Notes under the pieces: generated by a model | What the model saw: the letters and a program-made list of their open reading frames with translations, nothing else | The model's database searches: none | What the model was told of the DNA's origin: nothing | Part shown: piece after piece, positions 11,978 to 23,865 of the stretch | Numbering within the stretch: the stretch's first letter is position 1 | Layout of the letters: every line of letters starts with the position of its first letter | Translations under genes and position numbers: made by a program | Origin: Abelmoschus esculentus | Lineage: Eukaryota > Streptophyta > Magnoliopsida > Malvales > Malvaceae | Reading direction: 5' to 3' | Assembly: GCA_035048815.1 (NCBI GenBank) | Contig: JAUCBN010000038.1 | Span: forward strand, 16,579,001 to 16,643,000 | DNA: 64,000 bases

Positions 11978-14900
11978 TGTAACACCCCGAAATTTGATTA
12001 GTAAAAACGATTCGAATGAGATTGTAAAATTAAATAAATTATATGTTGGGTGAATTAAAGGTATGAGACCAAATTGAATTAAGCAAAAAGATGAGAGGGT
12101 TGCATGTTAGATTCCCAAATTCCCTTTAATTGCCCTTGAGCATTTATTTGCCAAAGAATTAAGTGGAGGGCAAAAAGGTCCTTTCACCCTTTTAATGAAT
12201 CAAACAAAATTCAGCCCATCCCTTCTTCTCCTTCCTCATTTCACGTGGGAAGCAAAGGCCAAGAGGAGAGAAAGAACACTTGAGAGAAGCCATTAAAGGG
12301 GAGCTATAGAGCTTTTCATGGTTGATTAAACCCATTAGAAAGCCAAATTTAAAGACTTCGATACCCCGAGAGAAGAAGTTAACGAGGAGCAAGAGAGGCT
12401 CGAAGCATCAAGGAAAAGAGGCAAAGGGGTTGCGATCTATAACCCTTGATAGCTCGGAGTAGGGTGAGTGTGGCAAACCTTGGGGTTAGGACCTAGAGTC
12501 CTAACCACCCTTTTCTTATTCGAATTAATATAGCATGTAAATGGACTAATTAAATATCCGGTAAAAAGGGAAAGAGGCTAATGTAAATTGACTTGCTTGC
12601 TAGATTATTAGTACTAGCTTAGCTCATATGCATTGCTTGGAAATGCCAAGGTATGTATGGCACGCGGCTATGGATGCCAGGTACGCAAATCATGCATAGA
12701 GCATGTATTAGTGATGTGACATATAGTTGATAACATGGTATGCATGTTAATTGTATTGATTGATGTACTTGCCTTGGATAATTCCACATGATGACATGAT
12801 ACATGTTAATTGTATTGATTGGTATACTTGCCTTGTATTCGCATGTAAGGAACACATGTTCTTGGTAATGTAAACTTAATTACATAAATGGATATTGAAA
12901 TGTTATTGAGCCTTGGTCTATAGACGGTCATAGGTTGTACGGCATGCTTAGGGTCTTGAGCTCATTGTTTAGTGCTACGACACTCATGTTTAGTACTTTG
13001 GTACTCTTGTTGGTACTATGGGTACCGTGTTTTGGTGGTGAGTTACCAATTGTTAGATACCATGGGTATCTCTTGTTAGTACCTTTGTGGTACACATGTT
13101 AGTGCCTTTGTGGTACTCACGTTAGTGTCTTCGTGACACTCTTGTTGACTCGTTACCGTGTCCTTCTATACCAAGGCATCACACGAATGTAATTGATAGA
13201 TTAAAAGTTTAAATGTGACTTATACTTACATGTATTGACTTGAACGTTATTGACACTTGATCGTGCATTGATATTGACTATAAAAATGTAACTGTTGCTA
13301 AGTGTAGCACTTGAATGTAAAATGGCTAATGATATTGAAAATGTTCACATGGCTATAGATAGCCTTTGAAATGGATTACTTAGTGAAGGCATGAGAATTA
13401 AAAAAAATGACTAATGAGTTGGGTGCGTTATTGTTATGCTAGCTTTAGCATATAGTCCATGATATGATACGCATGACATAAATGTTAATCAAGAAAGCAT
13501 TTGCTATGGTATTTGGTTATTGTTGAATTGAGCATTAAAAGACCATTTGCCATGAATTAAATTGTTGTTTTAAATTGAAACATGATATATCTTGTTATTG
13601 CATCATGTCTAATATGGTTAGACTAGGGTCACCTCACTAAGTACTTCGTGAGTACTTACCACGTTTTGTTTCCTCTTTCCCAAAATAACAGGTGATCGAG
13701 CCAAGGATCTAGATCGAGATTGATAGCAAGCAAGGGCACAAAGCAAGCTAAAGTATGGTACTTGTATTTTGGTTAACTCCTAGATTGGTGGCATTAGTGA
13801 GCATATTTTGTTTAGCATATGCATTGAGGGTATGTCTCATGGTTTGTAAATATATATATTCATGGTTTTGCTATTTGACTTGTTTGTAAGCCATAAGGCA
13901 TAATGCTCACGGTAGGTAACCTTGCATGTTATGGGTTCTTGGCCTATGGATGCATAGTAGGCAATGGTGTTTAGGAAATGGTATGAAATTAATGACCTTG
14001 GCATATCAAGCATGAACTAGGTAGCTTAGTATATGATACCTTAAACTACATCATGAACATACAAGTTGCTAAGGTGTAAAGTACATGACATAGTCAACCC
14101 GAATGCTATTGTCTATAGTGGATGACTTGAGTCACAAATAGGCTAAGGTAGGATTAACTATTGGTCATGAACATTATGAAATGGTTAGATTGATCAATGG
14201 CTAGAATTATTGAAACTAGACTTAGTAAGTGGTCTAAGCAAGATGCTAGGGTTGCCTAGAGGATTGAATATGTCCCTTAATGTCTAAGGGTGAAATGAGA
14301 ATCGATGTAAACCCATAGAATTGTGTCTAAGTGTTTAAAGGCTTGAAATTGCCCATTTCGAGCAGGGGTATCGATACCACTAGCTTGGGTATCGATACCA
14401 CCCTTGGCAGAAAGTTTTGGTATCGATGCTTGTTTCGATACCAACCCTTCATGCCTTAAGCCTTGAATTCAATAGGAAGGCCAGTATCGATACCTGGATC
14501 GATACTGGAGCTTCCAGAAACTTTTGGTACCGATGCTTGTATCAAAACAGGCTCTTTAGCCTTGGTCAACGAGTCAACGTAGGCAACCTGTATCGAAACC
14601 AGGTTTGATACCCCTGTTCCGATACCTTCCCATAGGGGTATCGATACCTATAGCTAATGTAGTTAAGTTTGAAAAGGAAAATTGTCTTGATCGATAAGTT
14701 ATCTCTAAGAGTGATTAAACAAATTGAATTAAGAGTTATAATGAGACTTGAATTGTTGTTACATTAACATTGAATAGTGAGGTCGAATTAAAGTGGTAGT
14801 CAATTTAGAATTAATGGGTATAATCGTAATTGAAAAAGTTTCAAACTGGACTCAACATTGGTAACCATTACACTTAATTATCTTGAATCAACCTACAATT

Positions 14901-14999
14901 CACCAAAACGTTTTATAATTAAACTCAAGATTGGTCAAATTACAAGTACGAATGTTCGGTCGACACCTTCGTCTCCTAACCCGGGGCGAGGGTGTCACA
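11978..14999 (+). mobile_element. Solo LTR (about 3.0 kb) nested in Copia integrase
   Basis: The stretch begins TGTAACACCCCG and ends GAGGGTGTCACA. It is flanked by an exact 5-bp duplication GATTA (11973-11977 and 15000-15004), and the Copia integrase frame resumes directly after it. No gag or pol reading is found inside, so this is a lone LTR left by recombination between two LTRs, most likely of a Gypsy element. It holds several short internal repeats: a 59-bp duplication (12740-12776 and 12799-12835), a degenerate array of GTTAGTACCTTTGTGGTAC-like units (12960-13150), and a cluster of GGTATCGATACC palindromes (14365-14655). Donor-like (12463) and acceptor-like (CAGGTGATCG near 13690) sites resemble those in the other long LTRs here. 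Orientation is inferred from these sites. Confidence 0.88.
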
Positions 15000-15004
15000 G
15001 ATTA

Positions 15005-16240
15005 TGACGACAAATTTTGTGAAAAATGTGTGATTGACAATCAAGCGAGAACATCGCTTCAAAAGAAAGTAGAATATCGAGCTAAATATCCTCTCGAATT
15101 GATTCATACCGATATATGTGGATCAATCACCCTTGAATCTTTTAGCGGTAAAAGATATTTTATTTCCTTTATTGATGATTTCTCACAAAAAACTTGAGTG
15201 TATTTTTTGAAAGAAAAATTCAATGCATTGTAGGTGTTCAAAAAGTTCAAAGTGATGGTGGAGATGACAACAGGCAGACATATCAAAGCCTTACGATCTG
15301 ATAAAGGTTACGAGTATACTTTGATGGCTTTCATGGAGTATTACGAGGAGCAAGGCATAAGAAGATTTCTAACCGCACCATACTCTCCTCAATAAAATGG
15401 TGTGGCTGAGAGAAAGAAATAGACCATTCTTGACTTGTTTTGATAAATGCTCAAGAACAAGAAATTACCGAGACAATTCTGGGCAAAAGCTATGCAATGT
15501 GCCACCTATATACAAAATCGATGTCCACATGTAAAGTTAAATGATCAAACATCACAAGAAGCATGGAGCGGACAAAAGCCAACGATTTCTCATCTTAAAG
15601 TGTTTGGTAGTGTGGCTTATGCACATGTACCGGATCAACGAAGAACGAAGCCTGAAGACAAAGGTAAAATATTTATTTTTATTGGGTATGATGAGAAGAC
15701 AAAAGGGTACAAGTTACTTGATCCGATAAGCTAAAAGATGATGGTGAGTCGTGATGTATGAGTAAATGAAGCAAGCGAGTGGGATTGGAATAATTCAACA
15801 TAGATTGTCATAGAAATTGGAGAATCATCAATCGTTGCACCAACAAGCATACCAACAAATTCTGAAACTATCGATGTTGAAGATGAAAGATGACAATAAA
15901 AAACGCAAAGTTTACAAGATTTATATGATTTGACAAGTGAGGTACATCTTGTATGTCTTGTTGAAAATATTAGCTTTGAAGAGGTATTTCGAGACAAGAA
16001 ATGAAAAATTGTCATGGATAAAGAGATTAAGATAATTTATATGAAGTCAGCCTATTGTCGAAAGGAATTGCTGAAAGAAAGTCACCCAATTGATTTAAAG
16101 TGGGTGTTCAAAAAAAGATGAAATTTCAAGGCGAGATAAAACGATACAAGAAGCGACATGCGGTGAAGGGATATAAGCGATTCAGGATCAAGTTGGGACA
16201 AATGCAAGAAGATGATTGGTATGATGGATGACAGAAACAT
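15005..16240 (+). pseudogene. Copia integrase remainder, RT mostly lost
   Basis: After the solo LTR the integrase continues with the zinc-binding cysteines CEKCVIDNQ and then the catalytic core. Core words visible are ELIHTDICGSI with the first catalytic aspartate, ALRSDKGYEY with the second, and NGVAERKK with the glutamate. Stops interrupt it near 15196, 15232 and 15395 and at other points. The region QFWAKAMQCATYIQNRCP to FIFIGYDEKTKGY is well kept. Downstream only a trace of the RT start (DLKWVFKK) remains before the polypurine tract; the YVDD domain is absent. Confidence 0.8.
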
Positions 16241-16260
16241 TTAAGTTTAAGAGGGAGTTT

Positions 16261-16757
16261 TGTTGAAATAAACATAAATGATATATTTAGTGAGTCATAA
16301 AATTTAAGAGTAAATAAAGAATTATAAAATTGAAAGGCAAAAAGTCAATATGAGAGTTACTAGTCTTTATGAAGTTTAATATAAGAGTTATGGTTTTTAT
16401 TAGATTTTATTATGTAGTAATGTCCAATGTTTATATAAAGGCATTGTTTATTCTTTGTAATGTGTGAGTGAGTGTGAGAAAAAAGATAATGGTAGTGTGC
16501 AAGAGTGTGTGAGTGGTTGTGGTAGTACGTGAGAAACAAGAGTGTGAGTGGTGAATGTGAGAGTCAATTGTGGGTGTGGTGAGTGTGAGAGAAAGAAGTC
16601 AGAAAAGATTCAAAGGAATAAAAGAAAAAATATTTTGAAATAGTATTGTATTTGTCAATTACCCAAACAATTTTTATTCTGTGGATAATTTTATTTTGTG
16701 GGCAATTTTTTATTCCTAAGTAATTTTATTCGAATTCTATTTGATTTAGAGTCTTCA
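16261..16757 (+). repeat. 3' LTR of Copia element at 9941-16757
   Basis: A 497-bp LTR starting TGTTGAAATAAAC and ending CTTCA. It matches the left LTR with scattered substitutions and small indels, indicating an old insertion. The TATA box is near 16431. Confidence 0.88.
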
Positions 16758-16762
16758 ACTAT

Positions 16763-17170
16763 TGGCTACATGGATTAAAAAAAAAGCTCGTGATCATTAT
16801 AACGGTCGTTATTTAATGCTAATATTTTCGTCTAAAATTGATATTGATAAAAATCACGTTGAGAAATTGAATCATATCAATAAAGGTCTGTTGCAGTTGT
16901 AATATAATGATACAGTGGTCGGTCGTGATGATAACATGACGTTATTCTCATTTTCAAACCAATCGCAGATGAGCCGTCAAATTTATTTTAGCTTGAATCT
17001 TATTCAACTGACGAGGAGGAAAAGCGATTGATAAAGGTTTACTCGGGACGGATTAAGGACTTGAATGGTGGATGCGGTGCATTTCAAGGACGGTAAATGG
17101 GAAGACGAAGAGTGTTGTACAGAATGACCGAGAGAAAGCAAGGAAGATGAACTTAAAACATTAAAAGGGT
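16763..17170 (+). other. Possible coding relic, not recognised
   Basis: Just after the Copia target duplication the plus strand reads WIKKKARDHYNGRYLMLIFS and on to LNHINKGLLQL before a stop, with further open stretches to about 17110. The composition looks like former coding sequence, but I do not recognise a family. It may continue the relic interrupted at 9935 or be unrelated. Confidence 0.25.
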
Positions 17171-17779
17171 AAATGACGTGAAGGAGGAGTCAAGTTTTTG
17201 TGATTTTTTAAATTGGTTAATTTTTTTCAGTACACTTACAATTTAGTCCTTCAAGACAGACTTTAGTTTAATTAGGTTGTTTTGTTTTATTCCATTTCCA
17301 ATTAAGTCTTCAAATCCAAAATGAAACTTTCAATTGAGCCTCTAAATCTTTTTTTATTTCAATTAAATCATTTTATTATTGTTGAAAAACACTCTAAAAA
17401 TCATTAAAACTAACTTTTTATAATTATAATTAAATTCTCTCAGTGTTGATATTTATCTTGATCAATTTTTAATTTAGGTATTGATCAATTATAATTAAAG
17501 ATTTTTTACGTAAAAACAAAGGTCTGGAATAGTTTAAATGTTTTATTTTATTTTAATTATTTTCTGTTAAAAAAGCTGGAACTTTTATTTTATTTTTAAA
17601 AAAATCTGTTGAAGGTAACTAACAACTAGAAATTGTTACCATTATGAAGAAAAAATTTGTTGCCAGTTTGCATTTTGAAAATAAATACTGTCGAATCCAT
17701 GACAACATTTTCAACAATTCTTGTTTCATTTGAAACATTTCTAAACTGTTTCCTTGGTTGAGAAACAGCGGCGGCGACC
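17171..17779 (+). promoter_or_regulatory. Upstream region of intact CHX gene
   Basis: AT-rich DNA between the relic sequence and the CHX start codon. It should contain the promoter and 5' untranslated region. No specific TATA box or factor site stands out above the AT background. Confidence 0.35.
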
Positions 17780-20345
17780 ATGACGGAAGCACCAGCACCA
17801 GCGCTGCACGCTCTTTCTCACGGGAATGAAACAATTAGAATCTGCACCTTTTTCCCTCCCAAGATAAACTCCTTCGGTGTCTGGGAAAACCAGACTTCTC
17901 CTTCGGATATGTTAACGTACTCAATACCGCTTCTGGAGATACAGATTCTCGTGGTATTCTCCATCACTCAGCTCATTTATGCCGTCCTCAAGCCTCTGGG
18001 AGTTACCGTCTTTGCTTCACAGATGTTGGTATGTTAAACCATCCGTTTCCTTTCTATGTATATTGGGTTTTCTTGCATGACAAGTAACGGAAACCCTAGC
18101 TTGATTTTTGATTCATTTCTTTTGTGTTTGACTAGACCGGCATGATCCTGGGGCCTTCCATGCTAGGGAAAGTAGATGGATTCTACGACAAATTCTTTCC
18201 TCAGGAATTTGGCTTGGAAACCATTGATACTGCAGCACTGTTCGGTTTCGGCATATTTTTGTTTCTGATGGGAGTGAAAATGGACTTGAAGATAGCGTAT
18301 ACAACCACCAGGAGAGCCACAGCGATCGGCATTGTATCCATCCTATGTCCTTTTGTGGTTGGTTTAATTGTTTTCAAGGCCTACAAACAACCAAATCAAA
18401 GCACGGTCTGGAAAACCGAATACTTGCTGCGAATTGCAATTGAATCTTTAACAGGTTTTTCGGTTGTCGCATGCCTTCTCAGCGAGCTCAAGATCTTAAA
18501 TTCAGACATCGGGAGACTGGCGCTATCATCGTCATCCATAAGTAACGTGATCAGCTTAGTCCTAATTTACGCCATTGCCTTGTCAGAATATTGGTGGATC
18601 GTGTCACCCTCGTTCGTTGTAATGCATGCAGTAATAATGGTTCTTTTCGTACTTTTTATTTTTCTGGGGCTACGTCCAGTGATGTTACGGATCATTAAAG
18701 CAACACCCGAAGGCAGGCCGATCAAGAATGCGCACGTTGCACTTGTCTTGATATTTGCTTTGGGATGTTGTGTGTTTACCCGTTATCACAATGACTCTGC
18801 TTTATACGGTGCTTTTATCTTCGGTTTAGCCGTCCCCGATGGACCACCGTTGGGATCCGCCCTGGTAGAAAAGTTTGAATGTTTTGTCAATGCTGTCTTT
18901 CTACCACTCTATGTAACCACATCTACAATGAGAGTTAAGCCAAACAGGATGTTCGACGATCCTTCTGCCATCACATTCTCTATCGTTCTCGCTGTTTCCA
19001 CATTCCTTACCAAATTCATAACATGTTCCGTAGCTTCATTTTGGCGAATGTTGCCGTTGAAGGAATCTTTGGCTTTCACTCTAATTATGTGCAGCAAAGG
19101 CATCGTGGAGATCTCGTATTTCTCCACTTTCAGAGACACTCGGGTATGAAATTAAAACACACAGTCGACTGTCGAGTCGACATGTCACGTGTTTTTATAA
19201 TCCTTGATTTTGTATTGATTAAACGCTGCTTTTCTTCATTTCTTCTCCAGATTTTCTCGGATGCAACTTTTAGTATGTTGTCCCTTGGCGTTCTAGCAAA
19301 TGCAACAATAATCCCAGTCCTGGTGAAGCTCCTTTACGACCCTGTTTCGAGAAAAGTAGCTGCCTCTCAGAACAGAAGTTTAATGCAGCTAAAAACCGAT
19401 TCTGAGCTACGGATTCTTGCATGTATTAATGAACCTGAACATGTCCCAGCCTTGATAGATGTGCTTGATATCACATACCCTACAAAAGAGAGTCCTAATG
19501 TTGTTTATGCCCTTCACCTGATTGAGCTGGCGGGTCGTGACTCTCCGGTCTTCATAGATCACGAGAATCAACCGGAAAGTTCCTTTGAAAACTTGATAGC
19601 TTTCAATCGGCACGAGCAAAGCAATCGGGGATTGGTCAGGGTGAATAAATACACAGCAATCTCTCCGCCTAAACTGATGCATGAGGATATCTGCAGTATG
19701 GCCCTCGACAAGCAAACATCCTTCGTATTTCTTCCATTCCATAGAAAATGGTCCCTTGACGGATACGTTGAGGATGAAAACAATGTGATAAGGAACATGA
19801 ACTGCAGCGTCCTTGAACGACCCCCTTGCTCTGTAGGGATTCTTGTCGACCGCAGGCGAAAACCGTTGAAGTCATCATCCTACTCCATTGGCATGCTCTT
19901 CTTAGGAGGAAAAGACGACCGGGAGGCTTTAACCTTATCCAAACGAATGGCTCGTGACCCTAGAGTGAAGCTGACCGTGATCCGTATCTCTGTTGATCAA
20001 GGCTATGGCAATGTCCTGGACTGGGATACAATGCTGGATGCTGAGATTTTGAAAGCTGTTAGGCAAAATGATGTTAGTACTGGTCTCAACATAAAGTATA
20101 TAGAACATGTTTCAAACCATGGACCGCAAACAACAAGGATCATTCGATCGTTGGTGTGTGACTACGACTTGATCATCGTAGGCAGACGCTACGGGATGGA
20201 TTCGCTCCAAACATCGGGTTTATCAGAATGGAGTGAATTTCCTGAGCTAGGGGTCATCGGAGACATGCTTTCATCCACAGATTTATATTGTAGAGCAATT
20301 GTACTTGTGGTGCAACAACATTACGTAGATGCAAGTAGACATTAA
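17780..20345 (+). CDS. CHX-family cation/H+ antiporter, complete, three exons
   Basis: A monovalent cation:proton exchanger of the CPA2/CHX family (K+/H+ or pH homeostasis in plants). Exons are 17780-18028, 18136-19143 and 19251-20345 with GT-AG introns in phase 0, giving 83 + 336 + 364 = 783 aa, a normal length for the family. The first two exons encode the hydrophobic exchanger domain; the third encodes the last membrane helices (IFSDATFSMLSLGVLANATI) and the cytoplasmic regulatory domain ending in VVQQHYVDASRH. Family words include TGMILGPSMLG, LFLMGVKMD, FGLAVPDGPPLGSALVEKFE and CSKGIVE with its conserved lysine. Odd: in the helix that carries the conserved Asn-Asp pair of the family this copy reads SSISNVIS, with asparagine at the aspartate position, whereas the damaged paralogue at 1-2139 reads AVIGDIS. 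Transport may therefore be altered or lost. Subclade within CHX was not resolved. Confidence 0.93.
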
Positions 20346-20404
20346 TGTTACACATGAATACGCATACCTGAGGATATCTGCTCTATGATACTCAACAATA
20401 AAAC

Positions 20405-20812
20405 TGTTGGAAGCGTTAAAAAATAAAAGCTTAATTTATTTCTTGAACGGAACAAAGTGACAATTACTTGCTGCTACAAGTTTTTCTTCCGCAAACTCTA
20501 TGCTTTCACACTTGCACACTTGTTTTGCACACACTCCTTTTCTAAGTAATTCACTCACTGGCATTAGTTTTCATTACTACACTCACTCACAATCTTCCGG
20601 CTCCTATTTATAAGATCTTAAACCGACATAATGTAGTTTCTAGAAACTAATAAAATAATATAGTTAATCCTAGATATTTCTAGTGAATGTAACATAGTTC
20701 TAGATCTTCATAGAAATGTTGTCACTTGTTGTCGTCCTCTAGCTTTCCTTTAAGTATTAAGGATTTCTTGAATCTTCTGGTGGCTGCCATGGAAATATAA
20801 TTTCCACACAAA
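20405..20812 (-). repeat. LTR-like sequence downstream of CHX
   Basis: Begins TGTTGGAAGC and ends TTTCCACACA. Read on the minus strand it has a TATA-like word (CTTATAAATAGG) and a GTGTGTGCAAAAC stretch, as Copia LTRs do. It starts only 60 bp after the CHX stop codon and may include the gene's 3' untranslated region. No matching partner LTR or clean target duplication was found, so the call is tentative. A word CTTGCTGCTACAAGTT is shared with the far side of the next Copia element (near 27046). Confidence 0.4.
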
Positions 20813-20817
20813 GTTCT

Positions 20818-21291
20818 TGTTTCTTCGGTAAACAACAAACGCAGCGAAAAAAGGATCGAAATAAATACCTTCGGCCATTGTCAAAACCTTATGCCAAAAG
20901 AGATGCGGTTGCACCACTGTCGAGCTCGTCGGACCACCGTGATAACACCTCGAAACATCGTAAAATTAAAGAACTTTGACACAAAAGAATTAAACCACCA
21001 AGATCTTCTAAGCACTCAAAAACTCACTAGATGGAATATGTGATGCTTGTGTTTGATGCTTAGGGACCTTAGGCTAGGTTGGTATTTATAGGGGTTCATC
21101 TATCATGAACCACCAACCAAATGGACAAAATTGCCCCCCAACTACACGACACAAAGCCTTAACCGAACCACAAGTGCTAGACGTGGGAAAACTCCTACAA
21201 ATTCACTCTCCATGTTCACATTTCCAATTTGTGGAAAACATGCATGGAAAACGGTCACACGAACCACAAATAGTTGGTTATACAACCAACA
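20818..21291 (-). repeat. 3' LTR of minus-strand Copia
   Basis: In element orientation it begins TGTTGGTTGTATAAC and ends near CGTTTGTTG. It contains the TATA-like word TATAAATACC (minus strand, near 21090) also present in its partner. The outer boundary is less certain than the inner one. Confidence 0.75.
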
Positions 21292-21572
21292 TTCTCTCAC
21301 TTGGTTCGTATTGTCCGTGAAAACTTAAAGTTAAAACATAATGTATGAATCATGGCGACATTTCCCCTAATGATTGAGTTGTATCTTCCATGTATCACAA
21401 TACATCAAGTCTTAACACTTTAGCCCATATACTTAATGAATAAACTCAATGTTTATTCTAGGTCCAAACTTTAGTGATATTTCTCGAAAAATAAGCTTAA
21501 TGTGTACACAACATAAATGAGAAATATCAAACTTTATTAGAGTTTCAACTGAATTGTTCTTACAATGAAAAA

Positions 21573-23865
21573 TTACAAAGTAGGAACAAGTCCCATAGTG
21601 ACAACATGATCCTTAAATTTATGTGGTGGCATTCCCTTAGTCAAAGGATCATCTAACATCTGCTCAGTGTTAATGTGCTCAATGACCACTTTCTTTTTCT
21701 TAACACGTTCCCTTATGGCTAGATACTTAATGTCGATGTGTTTACTTCGACTTCCACTTCTGTTGTTCTTAGCCATAAGACAACAGCTAAATTGTCACAA
21801 TATATCCTTAATGGCCTAGAGATTGAATCCACAAGTCTAATCCCAGAAATGAAACTCTTTAACCATATTCCATGTGAGGTAGCCTCAAAACATGAAACGA
21901 ACTCGGCCTCCATAGTGGAAGTAGCAGTTAAGGTTTGCTTAATGCTTCTTCAAGATATAGCTCCGCCGACAAACATAAATATGTAACCTGATGTTAATTT
22001 ACGTGAATCAACACAACCAGCAAAGTCTGAATCGGAGTAGTCAATCACCTCCAAATGGTCAGATCGTCTATATGTAAGCAAGTACTCTTTTGTCCCTTTG
22101 AGGTATCTCAAAACCTTCTTTGCAGCTTTCCAATGGTCTATACCTGGATTACTCTGATATCTTCCCAACATCCCAACGACAAATGCAATGTCAGGTCTTA
22201 TACAGACTTGAGCATACATCAGGCTTCCAACAGCAGAAGCATATGGAATGTTTCTCATTTGCTCTTTCTCAAATTTGTTCTTCGAGCATTGGTTCAAATT
22301 GAACTTATCACCCTTCACGATAGGAGCAACACTAGGTGAACAATCTTTCATCCGAAACCTTTCTAAAACTTTGTTGATATAGGTTTCTTGAGATAGACCT
22401 ATGACACCTTTATTTCTATCACGATGAATCTTAATGCCAATGACATAAGATGCATCACCCATATCTTTCATATCAAAGTTTTTAGAAAGAAATTGTTTCA
22501 CCTCATGTAGCATACCCCTGTCATTCATTGCAAGTAAAATGTCATCCACATATAGGATAAGAAAACAAATTTTACTCCCACTGACTTTTTGGTATATACA
22601 TTGATCCATGATATTCATAACAAAACCAAATGAAGAGATAATTTTATGGAACTTTAAATACCACTGTCGGGAGGCTTGTTTCAATCCATATATGAATTTC
22701 TTTAACTTACAAACTAAGTGATCACCATCACTAGAGGAAAATCCTTCAGGTTGTTTCATGTATACCACTTCCTCTAGATCACCGTTAAGAAAGGTAGTTT
22801 TCACATCCATCTGTTGTAACTCAAGGTCAAATTAAGCTACTAATGCTAACATAATGCGTAAGGAATCTTTCTTAGATACTGAACTAAAAGTCTCAGTGTA
22901 ATCGATTTCTTCTCGCTGAGTGAATCCTTTAGCAACGAGTCTTGCTTTATATCTTTCTATGTTGCCTTTTGAGTCTCTTTTGGTTTTAAAGACCCATTTA
23001 CATCCAATGGCTTTTACACCATCAGGCAACGGTACAAGATCCCAAACTTCGTTACTCTTCATAGAATTCATCTCATCCTTCATAGCATCATACCATAATT
23101 GTGACTCATTGCAGCTCATGGCACTTGAAAATGACTCAGGGTCATTTTCAGCTCCAACATTATAGTCAGATTCTTGTAAATACACAAAATAATCACTAGA
23201 AATTGCTGATTTTCTTTCTCTAATAGATCTTCTTAATGTTGAATCAACATTGTCTTGTGGATCATGTTGTTCAACTGGTTGTTCAATAATTTCTGGAATT
23301 TCTTGAACAACTTGATCTATTGGAGTGTTTTCAACAGCTTGTGGAACTTCATTGATTGGTTGTTCAACACCCGACTGAGTTTGAGGGGTGCTATATACGA
23401 TAACCAATCTCTCACTTGAAGTGGATGGTTGATCTATGGGTATTGAATCCCGAGACAAATCACTCCCACTGATTGAGTCATTCTCAATAAATTTTGTATT
23501 TCTTGATTCCACAATTCTAGTACTATTAGATGGACAATAGAATCTGTAACCTTTGGACTTTTCGGCATATCCAATGAAATACCCACTAATAGTCCTTGGG
23601 TCTAGTTTTTTTTTTCTTGTGGGTTATAAATTCTCACTTCATACGGGTATCCCCATATGCGTATATGTCGCAAACTCGGTTTCCAACCCTTGAATAACTC
23701 AAAAGGTGTCTTTGAGACAGCCTTGGTTGGAACCCGGTTTAATATATACACAACCGTCTTGAGAGCATCAACCCATAAAGATTTAGGTAGCTTAGAGCTA
23801 CTAAGCATACTTCACACCATGTCCATTAAAGTTCGGTTTCTTCTTTCCATAACACCATTCTGATC
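21573..23865 (-). pseudogene. Copia integrase C-terminus, RT and RNase H
   Basis: Minus strand. The integrase end reads SPDQNGVMERRNR, with the catalytic glutamate, and LWVDALKTVVYILNRVP. The RT follows after a variable linker: [26 protein letters not shown], a single in-frame stop near 22834, then MDVKTTFLNGDLEE and the catalytic ILYVDDILLA near 22545. RNase H shows STMEAEFVSCFEA and IYCDN, then a frameshift near 21770 into YLAIRERVKKKKVVIEH and DPLTKGMP, ending VPTL. Apart from those breaks the domains are well preserved. Confidence 0.85.

Larger units (their letters stand above)
9941..16757 (+). mobile_element. Copia LTR retrotransposon, defective, with nested solo LTR
   Basis: A complete insertion bounded by LTRs (9941-10415 and 16261-16757) and flanked by an exact 5-bp target duplication ACTAT (9936-9940 and 16758-16762). 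A primer-binding site complementary to initiator-Met tRNA follows the left LTR (TGATATCAGAGC, 10419-10430), and a purine-rich tract AAGAGGGAGTTT (16249-16260) precedes the right LTR. The gene order gag, protease, integrase identifies Copia. The reverse transcriptase and RNase H are almost entirely missing: only a short stub resembling the RT start is seen near 16080-16200. A 3,022-bp solo LTR splits the integrase. Many stops are present. The element cannot move on its own. Confidence 0.9.
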
